From contig JAFYZE010000166.1 of the NCBI GenBank assembly GCA_017548805.1, positions 1 through 20,423 on the forward strand: a stretch of 20,423 nucleotides of DNA, read 5' to 3'. The translations under genes and the position numbers were made by a program. Below are positions 5,528 through 12,319 of this stretch, in pieces. Positions within the stretch are counted from its first letter, which is position 1, and each line of letters begins with the position of its first letter. The notes under the pieces are model-generated. The model was not told the DNA's origin. It did no database searches and saw only the letters and a program-made list of their open reading frames with translations. This DNA comes from Bacteroidales bacterium. Lineage in GTDB: Bacteria; Bacteroidota; Bacteroidia; Bacteroidales; UBA932.

Positions 5528-7931
5528 CTCTCTTTCGCGCGAAGGCGAACCCTCCGCCATACTTCAGTTTTTCAAGGTTCCGGACTTGGAGAAGCCGGTT
5601 GCCTTCACCACCACCGACACTGACGGCAATTTCGCACAAACCCTCACGGGGAAGGGCGATTACCGCCTGCTGTTCAGCAATATGGGCCGAAAGACGGTCA
5701 TACGGGATTTCACCCTTGACGGGACCGTATCGACCATCGAATTCGGTACAATCCTAGTCCAGGACGACGTCCAGACCCTGAAGGCCGGAAGTGTCACGGC
5801 TCAGCGTCCTCTGGTAAAGATGGAGGTGGACAGGATGACCTATGACGTCGCCAACGATGTCGACTCCAAGACAAATACCGTCTTGGACATGCTCCGCAAG
5901 GTCCCGATGGTATCTGTGGACGGGCAGGATAATATTACTGTGAACGGCAGTTCCTCTTTCGTGGTCTATGTGGACGGCAAGCCCAATCAGATGATATCCT
6001 CCAATCCTTCCGTCGTGTTCAAGATGATGCCTGCCAGTGCCGTTAAAGACATCTCCGTAGTGACAAATCCAGGAGTCCGTTATGATGCCGAAGGCGTCGG
6101 CGGCGTCCTCCAGATAACCACCAACCGCGAGGTCACGGGAGGAGCTAGCGCCGCGGAGGGAGCTTATGGTACCATCACTGCCCAGGCTTCCACCCGCGGT
6201 GGCGGCGCCGGCGTCTACTACAACCAACAGAAAGGCAGGTTCGCTATGAGCCTGACCGGAAACGCAATGCTGAACAACAGCCCCGGGACCTCGGTTGACA
6301 TCGAACGTACAACCAACGCAGGGATGACAACCTCGATGCACAGCGAGGGTACAATGAAGAATCCCATAGTCCTGGGCAATCTCAACCTCAGTTATGAGAT
6401 TGATAGCCTGAATCTCGTTTCGGCGACCGCCGGTCTCATGCGTCTTGGTACCATCAGCGACAATACCGGACTGACTAAGATGGGGTTCGGAGGCCTCGGC
6501 TTCAGTTACTCCTCAAGCACCTGGTCAAATGGGAACACTGCCTCCGTAACCGCCAGTGCGGATTACCAGCACCTTTGGGCAGACTCGCCGAAACGCAGTT
6601 TCGTCTTGTCTTACCAATTCTCGGCCAGTCCGACAGTCACAGAGAGCAAGAACACTTTCGGCGAAAATGACAACCCTTTTATAGACCTCACCGACCGCAG
6701 GACTGACGGCTTGACCAATTCCTTGGACAACACCGTACAAGCCGACTTCACTACGCCGATAGACGGTATCGGTACCTTCTCTACTGGAGCGAAATACATC
6801 TCTCGCCATAACATCTCGGACCAGACGAATTACCTTTGGGACGGGAAAGGTTGGGATTACAACAAGGCCGGCAGCACGAAATACGACTATTTCAACCGCA
6901 TCGGCGCCGCATATACTGAAATGGCGATGAACCAGGGAATTGTAGGCATCAAAGCGGGCGTCCGCTACGAGTATACCTGGCAAAACTATTCGCAGGACGG
7001 CGGCAGCGCTTTCAAGACCTCCTATGGATGCCTGGTGCCCACTGCCAGCATTCAACTTAACCTTGGCGTGACATCCAACATCGGCATGAGTTACAATATG
7101 CGCGTCAGCCGTCCTGGTATAACTTACCTCAATCCATACCGCGACGATTCTGACCCGACCGCACTCAGCTACGGCAATCCCGACCTCGAAGTGGAAAAGG
7201 CCCATAACGTCAATCTGGTCTACAACTACTTCAGCACCAATCTTATGCTCAACCTCACAGCCCGCTACGGTTACACGGGCAACGGTATTTCGTCCTACAG
7301 TTTCTATGAAGATAATATCCTCCACTCAACTTTCGGCAATATCGTGAGGTCCTCTTCCTCAGGCCTGAACGCATTCGTAATGATCAACGCTGGAGCAAAA
7401 ACCCGCATCATCCTGAACGGAAGCGCTGACTACTCGGACCTCAGGAGCGATGTCCTCGGCCAGCGGAACAGCGGATGGAGCGGCACTGCCCTGCTGGGCT
7501 TCCAGCAAACAATGCCATGGGACCTCCGTTTAAGCGCCAACGCCATCCTGACGGGCAGGACGAAATCTCTCCAAGGATGGAGTACGGGCATAAGCCTCGG
7601 CACCCTCGGCCTGACCAAGACCTTCCTGGATGACCGCCTGAGCGTAAGCCTGTCAGCCGTCTCGCCACTGGGGTCAGGCAGCCTCGCTATCAAGTCCCAT
7701 TCTGAGACAAAGGATTTCATAAGTGACATGTCCTTGGCCATCCCTATCCGCCAGGCTTCCCTGAGTGTGAGCTGGACTTTCGGCAAGCAAGGCAACTACG
7801 GCGTCAAGAAAGCCCGCAGGACCATAACAAACGATGACGTAATCAACACCCAGAGTACGGCCGAGACCTTGAATGGAAGCGGCGCCCTCGGTGGCGGATC
7901 CACAACCGGTTCGCTCCCGGCTGGAATGTAA
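5436..7931 (+). CDS. outer-membrane beta-barrel receptor of TonB-dependent type
   Basis: 831 residues with a signal peptide (MKKIITVFTMTLLGSFMAIAQ, cleavage after about residue 20). Residues 23-110 form a carboxypeptidase-regulatory-like beta domain (VVTGTVLDSLSREGEPSAIL). Residues 125-232 are a plug-like domain with VLDMLRKVPMVSVDG, SFVVYVDGKPNQ and ending in AEGVGGVLQITTN. The remainder is Ser/Thr/Asn-rich amphipathic beta-strand sequence, typical of the OMP_b-brl_3 group. The end is Gly-rich (GGGSTTGSLPAGM) with no terminal aromatic residue, as is common in this group. It sits in the outer membrane and presumably takes up or senses an unknown ligand. A LytS/LytTR pair begins 26 bases after its stop, which suggests linkage to envelope signalling. 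No SusD partner is next to it, so it is not a classical glycan-uptake pair. Confidence 0.9.
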   Translation: MKKIITVFTMTLLGSFMAIAQQAVVTGTVLDSLSREGEPSAILQFFKVPDLEKPVAFTTTDTDGNFAQTLTGKGDYRLLFSNMGRKTVIRDFTLDGTVSTIEFGTILVQDDVQTLKAGSVTAQRPLVKMEVDRMTYDVANDVDSKTNTVLDMLRKVPMVSVDGQDNITVNGSSSFVVYVDGKPNQMISSNPSVVFKMMPASAVKDISVVTNPGVRYDAEGVGGVLQITTNREVTGGASAAEGAYGTITAQASTRGGGAGVYYNQQKGRFAMSLTGNAMLNNSPGTSVDIERTTNAGMTTSMHSEGTMKNPIVLGNLNLSYEIDSLNLVSATAGLMRLGTISDNTGLTKMGFGGLGFSYSSSTWSNGNTASVTASADYQHLWADSPKRSFVLSYQFSASPTVTESKNTFGENDNPFIDLTDRRTDGLTNSLDNTVQADFTTPIDGIGTFSTGAKYISRHNISDQTNYLWDGKGWDYNKAGSTKYDYFNRIGAAYTEMAMNQGIVGIKAGVRYEYTWQNYSQDGGSAFKTSYGCLVPTASIQLNLGVTSNIGMSYNMRVSRPGITYLNPYRDDSDPTALSYGNPDLEVEKAHNVNLVYNYFSTNLMLNLTARYGYTGNGISSYSFYEDNILHSTFGNIVRSSSSGLNAFVMINAGAKTRIILNGSADYSDLRSDVLGQRNSGWSGTALLGFQQTMPWDLRLSANAILTGRTKSLQGWSTGISLGTLGLTKTFLDDRLSVSLSAVSPLGSGSLAIKSHSETKDFISDMSLAIPIRQASLSVSWTFGKQGNYGVKKARRTITNDDVINTQSTAETLNGSGALGGGSTTGSLPAGM

Positions 7932-7942
7932 AAAGAAAACGT

Positions 7943-7950
7943 TATCTTTG
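7943..7950 (+). promoter_or_regulatory. -7 promoter element just before the kinase gene
   Basis: TATCTTTG is identical to the tRNA-Ser -7 box and ends 7 bases before the ATG at 7958. If used, the transcript would be leaderless or nearly so. The -33 position lies in receptor codons and shows no TTTG. Confidence 0.55.
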
Positions 7951-7957
7951 TTTCGTT

Positions 7958-9031
7958 ATGGAAAAACGTGACAGATCAAAGAGTCTCATCAACTTGACGC
8001 AGGTCCTTGTCTGGGCTTTCGTCATCCTGATGCCCGCCTTCCTGAGCTGGTCCATCACCGGTAACAATGCGAACGCCGTATCCGTGTTCAAGTCCACTGT
8101 CAGTATCATGGCCCCGGTACTGTTGTTGTATCTGGTCAACTATTTCTGGCTGGTTCCGTCCTTCCTGTTCAAGGATAATCGGAAAAAATGGTTCTACGCG
8201 ACCAATGCCGGTCTCATTCTGCTGCTCAATGCCAAGGCCTTTTTTCCAGAGCCTGTGACGGATGAAGTGAGGAACCAGCTTGCGGAAAGCCTTCCTTTTA
8301 CCATCAATGACATCTGGGCTTTATACGTGGGAACAGTGTTCGTCGGCATCATAGTCCAGTGCGTTTTCATACTCCTGGCTGTCGGAGTAAGACAAATACA
8401 GCGTAACAATGAATTGAAGGTCAAGATAGAGGAAGAAAAACGCAAGAGCGCAGAAGCTGAGCTGAACTGGCTGAAGAACCAATTGAACCCACACTTCCTC
8501 TTCAATACACTCAACAACATCTCATCTCTGACACAGATAGACCCTGACAAGGCGCAGGAGAGCATAGGTCAGCTAAGCGATCTGCTCCGCTACGCTCTAT
8601 ACGACAGTAACAGGGACATGGTCCCTCTCGATGGCGAAATCGAGTTCATGGACAATTATATCGGTCTGATGGCGCTGCGCTGCAACGATATGACAACGGT
8701 TGAGAAGGACCTCTCTGTACAAGCCGGCGACGCAACGGTGGCTCCACTACTATTTATCTCCTTGATAGAGAATGCATTCAAGCACGGAGTAAACGCGCGT
8801 TACCCTTCCTTCGTCAGGATTGCCATGCGAGGAGACGGCAAGGATCTCGTATTCACCTGTGAGAATTCCGTCTTCGAGAAAACCAATACCGACCATATTG
8901 GCTCCGGTATTGGGCTGGAGAACCTCCAGCGCCGGCTCGAGTTACTCTATCCTGATGCATTCGAATACAATACGGTTAATGACGGCCGGGCATACAGCGC
9001 TACGGTCAGGCTGAAAGACATTCTGCAATGA
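7958..9031 (+). CDS. LytS/YehU-type sensor histidine kinase
   Basis: 357 residues. The N-terminal 145 carry four hydrophobic segments (about 13-31, 48-70, 80-92, 122-144) that would place the sensor in the inner membrane without a large external domain. A charged linker (148-168) leads to the His_kinase domain with the phosphoacceptor H179 in NQLNPHFLFNTLNNISS. An HATPase domain follows: N box FISLIENAFKHG (266-277) and G box GSGIGLENLQRRL (315-327). Kinases of this class phosphorylate LytTR regulators. The stop overlaps the start of the response regulator by four bases (ATGA at 9028-9031), so the pair is translationally coupled. The signal is unknown; the adjacent outer-membrane receptor is a candidate partner. 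Confidence 0.95.
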   Translation: MEKRDRSKSLINLTQVLVWAFVILMPAFLSWSITGNNANAVSVFKSTVSIMAPVLLLYLVNYFWLVPSFLFKDNRKKWFYATNAGLILLLNAKAFFPEPVTDEVRNQLAESLPFTINDIWALYVGTVFVGIIVQCVFILLAVGVRQIQRNNELKVKIEEEKRKSAEAELNWLKNQLNPHFLFNTLNNISSLTQIDPDKAQESIGQLSDLLRYALYDSNRDMVPLDGEIEFMDNYIGLMALRCNDMTTVEKDLSVQAGDATVAPLLFISLIENAFKHGVNARYPSFVRIAMRGDGKDLVFTCENSVFEKTNTDHIGSGIGLENLQRRLELLYPDAFEYNTVNDGRAYSATVRLKDILQ

Positions 9032-9768
9032 ATCTCAGGTGCATAGTGGTGGACGACGAGCCGTTGGCCGTCAAAATGATTGAAAACTATATTGCCCGGA
9101 CCCCGTTCCTGACGTTGGAGGCGTCATTCACAGACCCGGTGCAGGCATTGTCCGAAATACGCAGCCGTCGTCCGGAACTTGTATTCATGGACATACAGAT
9201 GCCCGACCTCAGCGGACTGGAGCTCTCGCGCATGGTCCAGGAAGGGACACGCATCATATTCACCACGGCATTCAAGCAGTATGCCTTCGAGAGTTATGAG
9301 GTGTCCGCCGTAGATTTCCTCCTCAAGCCCATACGCTATCAGAAGTTTTTGGAGGCGGCAGAGAAGGCGCAGCGTCTGTTCGGGCTGGTGGAAGCTGCAA
9401 CCGCAGCCTCCCAGTCGCAGCAGACGGCTACGGCAGCGGACAAGTCCATATTTATTAAGACCGATTCCGGCATGCAGAAGGTGTTCCTTGAGGATATCCT
9501 GTATTTCGAAGGGATGAAAGACTATGTCCGCATACACCTGGCAGAAGGACAAACGCTTCTTACCCATATAACGATGAAGGCACTGGAAGACCTGCTGCCT
9601 ACCGGAAGTTTCATGCGGGTCCACCGCTCATACATCGTATCACTGGACCGTATAGACTCTGTTTCTGCCGGAAGTGACATCAGCATTGGAGGTGCGTTCA
9701 TCCACGTCTCCGAGTCTTTCAGACCGGCATTCGACGTCTGGCTTCAGTCCCGTTCCCTCGTGTCCTGA
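9028..9768 (+). CDS. LytTR-family response regulator
   Basis: 246 residues. The receiver domain (about 3-118) has the acidic pocket VDDEP (8-12), phosphoacceptor D55 in FMDIQMPD, the Thr pair IIFTTAF (76-82) and K100 in FLLKPIRY. After an Ala/Gln-rich linker (116-137) comes a LytTR DNA-binding domain (about 140-240): IFIKTDSGMQKV, DILYFEGMKDYVRIH and SFMRVHRSYIVSLDRID. Such domains bind tandem imperfect repeats in front of target promoters. Partner of the overlapping kinase gene. The SGNH hydrolase and the receptor on either side are the obvious candidate targets, but no pair of direct repeats was evident in the short 9769-9829 gap. Confidence 0.95.
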   Translation: MNLRCIVVDDEPLAVKMIENYIARTPFLTLEASFTDPVQALSEIRSRRPELVFMDIQMPDLSGLELSRMVQEGTRIIFTTAFKQYAFESYEVSAVDFLLKPIRYQKFLEAAEKAQRLFGLVEAATAASQSQQTATAADKSIFIKTDSGMQKVFLEDILYFEGMKDYVRIHLAEGQTLLTHITMKALEDLLPTGSFMRVHRSYIVSLDRIDSVSAGSDISIGGAFIHVSESFRPAFDVWLQSRSLVS

Positions 9769-9829
9769 ATCCCTTGATTGTGTCAATTATCATGTAGTTT
9801 TTTTATTGTTTTCCTCGAAAAAAGTAACC

Positions 9830-10489
9830 ATGAAAAGAGTCGTCTTATTTGCACTGCTGGTCCTTGCTGCGATAACGGCATCGGCGCAGACTAAGAAAGT
9901 TTCCGTACTGGGAGACTCCTATTCAACGTTTAAGGGCAGCAATCCCGAAGGATACGCCCCGTTTTATCCTGACGCCAACAATGATGTCAAGGAGGTAGAG
10001 CAGACCTGGTGGAGCCTGTATATCAAAGCGAAAGGGTATGAGCTGGATAAGAACAATTCATGGGGCGGCACGACCATCTGCGGTACGGGATACTTCCACA
10101 GGGATGTTTTCAACTCGTATTTCATCTCCCGCGTGGATATGCTGGGCGACCCGGACATCATCTTTGTTTTCGGAGGGACCAATGACGCCTGGGCCAGGGC
10201 CCCTATGGGTGAGTATCAGTATTCAGACTGGACGAAAGATGACTGCAAGAGTTTCCGTCCAGCCCTTGCCTGCCTGCTGGACATGCTTCAGAGACGCTAT
10301 CAGAAAGCGACGGTTTACTCCATCCTGAATTCCGAGCTGCAGGAAGAGGTCAATGAGTCTATGCGTGAGGTCTGCAAGCATTACAATGTACAGCTCATCG
10401 AGCTCCATGATATCGAGAAGCAGAACGGCCATCCGTCCATCGCCGGAATGAAAAGTATCTGCGACCAGTTGCTGGAAGCCATTGATTGA
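9830..10489 (+). CDS. secreted SGNH/GDSL-type hydrolase
   Basis: 219 residues from ATG 9830; the longer open frame starting at 9674 overlaps the response regulator and lacks the signal peptide at its front. Signal peptide MKRVVLFALLVLAAITASAQ. Block I GDSYS (nucleophile S30), a Gly in WGGTT (G80), block III GGTND (N118) and the terminal NGHPSIAGM (H201) mark the SGNH fold of esterases and lipases. The canonical Asp three residues before the His is replaced by Gln (QNGH), as I recall in other Bacteroidota members annotated the same way, so catalysis may use a Ser-His dyad. The substrate could be an O-acetylated or acylated envelope or plant polysaccharide. The gap of 61 bases after the regulator contains no good promoter, so read-through from the two-component genes is possible. 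Confidence 0.88.
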   Translation: MKRVVLFALLVLAAITASAQTKKVSVLGDSYSTFKGSNPEGYAPFYPDANNDVKEVEQTWWSLYIKAKGYELDKNNSWGGTTICGTGYFHRDVFNSYFISRVDMLGDPDIIFVFGGTNDAWARAPMGEYQYSDWTKDDCKSFRPALACLLDMLQRRYQKATVYSILNSELQEEVNESMREVCKHYNVQLIELHDIEKQNGHPSIAGMKSICDQLLEAID

Positions 10490-10495
10490 CACTTT

Positions 10496-10521
10496 AACGC
10501 TCACTTCGGTGAGCGTTTTTT
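10496..10521 (+). terminator. intrinsic terminator after the SGNH hydrolase
   Basis: AACGCTCAC (10496-10504), TTCG tetraloop, GTGAGCGTT (10509-10517), then a T run to 10521. It lies 6 bases after the stop codon and separates this operon from the convergent one ending at 10536. Confidence 0.95.
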
Positions 10522-10535
10522 ATTGGATACCGGTT

Positions 10536-11405
10536 CTATTGGTACTCCAGGCCCTTGACGGAGATACCGATGTTGACGGGGATGTACTCGAGCCCAGCCA
10601 GGGAGGATTCCCGATAGTAGCTGCTCTTGAAATAGATGTTGGTGTATAATTCCATGTCCGTAGGGTTGCGCTCGGACTCCGGCGTCTCCTGAAACCGGCG
10701 GACGGCGTCCATATCGCAGTCGACCAGAGAAAAGGATATAAAATAGCTCCCCGGTTCCAGCAGTATGGATTCTTCAGGCTGGATGTCGAAATCCTGTCTG
10801 CCGTCGGATACGGCGACATCGGCATAAATGGGCTTGTGCAGGATGTTGATGAACTCTTTCGGCTCTCCCTCGATGCGATAGATGTTGATCGATATGACAC
10901 ATCCGGGAATCCTGTTGCTCGTAACGGTGAACAGGATATCTTTGATCAGGAACGGTTTTCGTGCCTTTGCGACAGATCCCACTTCCTTTCCCTTGTCTAT
11001 GCCGTCCCGGGCGTTGAAGCCCCCTTGGGCTCCCACGAATCTTGTTCCGGGACGGAGAAGGTATTTCTCCTTGGTATCGCCGCCGATGAAAACGGCCGGG
11101 GACAACTCGGATTCCTTGAGGACAATTACCAGGTCATTATCCGGAGTGGAGACGGGATAATAACCGGTCTGGTAGGATACGTGGTGGAATTCCAGTGTAT
11201 CGGCAGGAACTTTGATTTCGAAGAGGCCGTCCACCGTAGAGACGGTACCGATGCCGAGTCTGGGGATTCCCACATGGACATATTCGACGGCTTCGCCCTT
11301 TTCATCGACGATCCTTCCGCGAACGGGGAAGCGCTCCTGCGCGTAAATGCAGGCGGGAAGGAGCAAAAGCGCCAGTATCAGTCTGATCCGCATATGGCAA
11401 GTCAT
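10536..11405 (-). CDS. secreted carboxypeptidase-regulatory-like domain protein
   Basis: 289 residues. Signal peptide in MRIRLILALLLLPACIYAQ. The first mature domain (about 26-98) is a CarboxypepD_reg-like beta sandwich: VRGRIVDEKGEAVEYVHVGI and TVSTVDGLFEIKVP. The rest (100-289) is beta-rich and unrecognised; it includes PGTRFVGAQGGFNARDG and ends in VKGLEYQ. There is no plug or barrel, so this is not a TonB receptor. The start at 11405 forms ATGA with the stop of the XRE gene; an alternative start is 11393, directly at the signal peptide. The gene is last in a three-gene operon with a repressor and a membrane protein, so it may be the regulated effector. Stop codon is TAG. Periplasmic or outer-membrane location is inferred. 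Confidence 0.82.
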   Translation of the reverse strand: MTCHMRIRLILALLLLPACIYAQERFPVRGRIVDEKGEAVEYVHVGIPRLGIGTVSTVDGLFEIKVPADTLEFHHVSYQTGYYPVSTPDNDLVIVLKESELSPAVFIGGDTKEKYLLRPGTRFVGAQGGFNARDGIDKGKEVGSVAKARKPFLIKDILFTVTSNRIPGCVISINIYRIEGEPKEFINILHKPIYADVAVSDGRQDFDIQPEESILLEPGSYFISFSLVDCDMDAVRRFQETPESERNPTDMELYTNIYFKSSYYRESSLAGLEYIPVNIGISVKGLEYQ

Positions 11406-11644
11406 TCGGAGTAGATATCATATTCCACCTCGACGCCTTCCGGGTCGGGCTGATAGTCCAAGATGTCGCCAGGAACACATTCAAGCACCTTGCAGAGCTT
11501 GTTGAGCGTCGAGAAGCGGATGGCACGACCTTTCCCCGTCTTGAGCAGGGAAAGGTTGGTCATGGATATTCCGATCCTTTCGGAGAGCTCCGAGAGCTTC
11601 ATGTGGCGTTCCCAGAGCATTTTGTCGAGATTGACGGTGATCAT
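11402..11644 (-). CDS. XRE/Cro-CI family small DNA-binding protein (YozG-like)
   Basis: 80 residues, almost entirely one helix-turn-helix domain: MKLSELSERIGISMTNLSLL holds helices 2 and 3, followed by KGRAIRFSTLNKLCKVLECV and PGDILDY. The C-terminal tail is acidic. It starts inside the stop of the DUF2975 gene (ATGA at 11641-11644) and its own stop overlaps the next start, so all three genes are translationally coupled. Small XRE proteins of this kind are a known companion of DUF2975 membrane proteins; the pair is thought to regulate its own expression. The palindrome at 12184-12196 is a plausible operator. Confidence 0.93.
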   Translation of the reverse strand: MITVNLDKMLWERHMKLSELSERIGISMTNLSLLKTGKGRAIRFSTLNKLCKVLECVPGDILDYQPDPEGVEVEYDIYSE

Positions 11645-12108
11645 ATCGCGAGGCTGCTGTCTTTTGCGGTGAGGTAGGCGATCTTGTAGAGTCCTGCGAA
11701 GAACAGTACGATGAGGGGGTAGAACAAGGTGTTTCCGTCAAGGGTGGACATCTGGCATCCGCTGATCACATCGTCGTAATTGGAATGCACGAATGTCGCA
11801 AGGGCGACGACCAGAGCGGTCCAGCGGAGGAGGGAGACATTGGACCTGGGGAAGATATCTCCATTCTTCAACGAGCGGTTAGTGCGGACCAGGAAGATGC
11901 AGCAGAAGACATAGAGAAGGGCCGTGGCGATGAACCTGCCGGCGATGATGAAGATCTGCCAGGCGAGTTTGTCCTGATTCCAGACAATGGTCTTGTGGAT
12001 CCAAAGCTGGTCGATGGTCTTGGCATAGATGAAAGCGAAGTAGAGCGTCGCAAAAAACAGGATGGCGAAGGAGAGCCATTTGATGCTCCTTTGAGTTGGA
12101 TTGTTCAT
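11641..12108 (-). CDS. DUF2975 membrane protein
   Basis: 155 residues with four membrane segments (about 10-28, 50-74, 93-109, 127-145), short loops and the conserved-looking motif RSLKNGDIFPRSNVSLLRW between segments 2 and 3. These features and the adjacent YozG-like regulator fit DUF2975, a family of unknown function in the inner membrane. First gene of the operon; a -7 box lies about 36 bases upstream. A role in sensing or in modulating the repressor is inferred from genomic association only. Confidence 0.85.
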   Translation of the reverse strand: MNNPTQRSIKWLSFAILFFATLYFAFIYAKTIDQLWIHKTIVWNQDKLAWQIFIIAGRFIATALLYVFCCIFLVRTNRSLKNGDIFPRSNVSLLRWTALVVALATFVHSNYDDVISGCQMSTLDGNTLFYPLIVLFFAGLYKIAYLTAKDSSLAI

Positions 12109-12143
12109 ATCGTTGTCTATTTTTCAGTCGGGATGCCTAAAGA

Positions 12144-12174
12144 CAAAGATAATGCCAGTTTTATGAAAAACATA
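12144..12174 (-). promoter_or_regulatory. promoter of the DUF2975-XRE operon
   Basis: Minus strand: TATCTTTG at 12151-12144 matches TAnnTTTG, and TATG at 12174-12171 stands 19 bases upstream where TTTG is expected (three of four bases). The ATG is at 12108. Confidence 0.65.
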
Positions 12175-12183
12175 AAATAATTA

Positions 12184-12196
12184 TACGAAATTCGTA
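12184..12196. promoter_or_regulatory. palindrome, candidate operator of the XRE repressor
   Basis: TACGAA-A-TTCGTA is a perfect 6-bp inverted repeat around one base, placed just upstream of the -33 region of the DUF2975 operon and in the divergent gap shared with the M64 peptidase gene. Position and symmetry fit a dimeric XRE protein; binding is inferred. Confidence 0.4.
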
Positions 12197-12271
12197 AAAC
12201 AAAAGCCTGTGGAATACCAATTACGGGAACAAAATGGAACTGGCTGTGATGATAAATTGTGTATAAATGCT

Positions 12272-12279
12272 TAAATTTG
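12272..12279 (+). promoter_or_regulatory. -7 promoter element of the M64 peptidase gene
   Basis: TAAATTTG fits TAnnTTTG, 40 bases before the ATG at 12320. No good -33 box at 19-21 bases upstream. Confidence 0.5.
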
Positions 12280-12319
12280 ACTTGTTAGCTTCCAGAACAG
12301 TATTCACTTGATCAAGATT

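Noticed and set aside
5436..7931. SusC-type receptor of a polysaccharide utilisation locus
   Set aside because: No SusD-like gene is adjacent, and the sequence fits the OMP_b-brl_3 group better than SusC.
9674..9829. Longer N-terminus for the SGNH hydrolase
   Set aside because: It overlaps the response regulator in another frame, and the ATG at 9830 starts exactly at a signal peptide.
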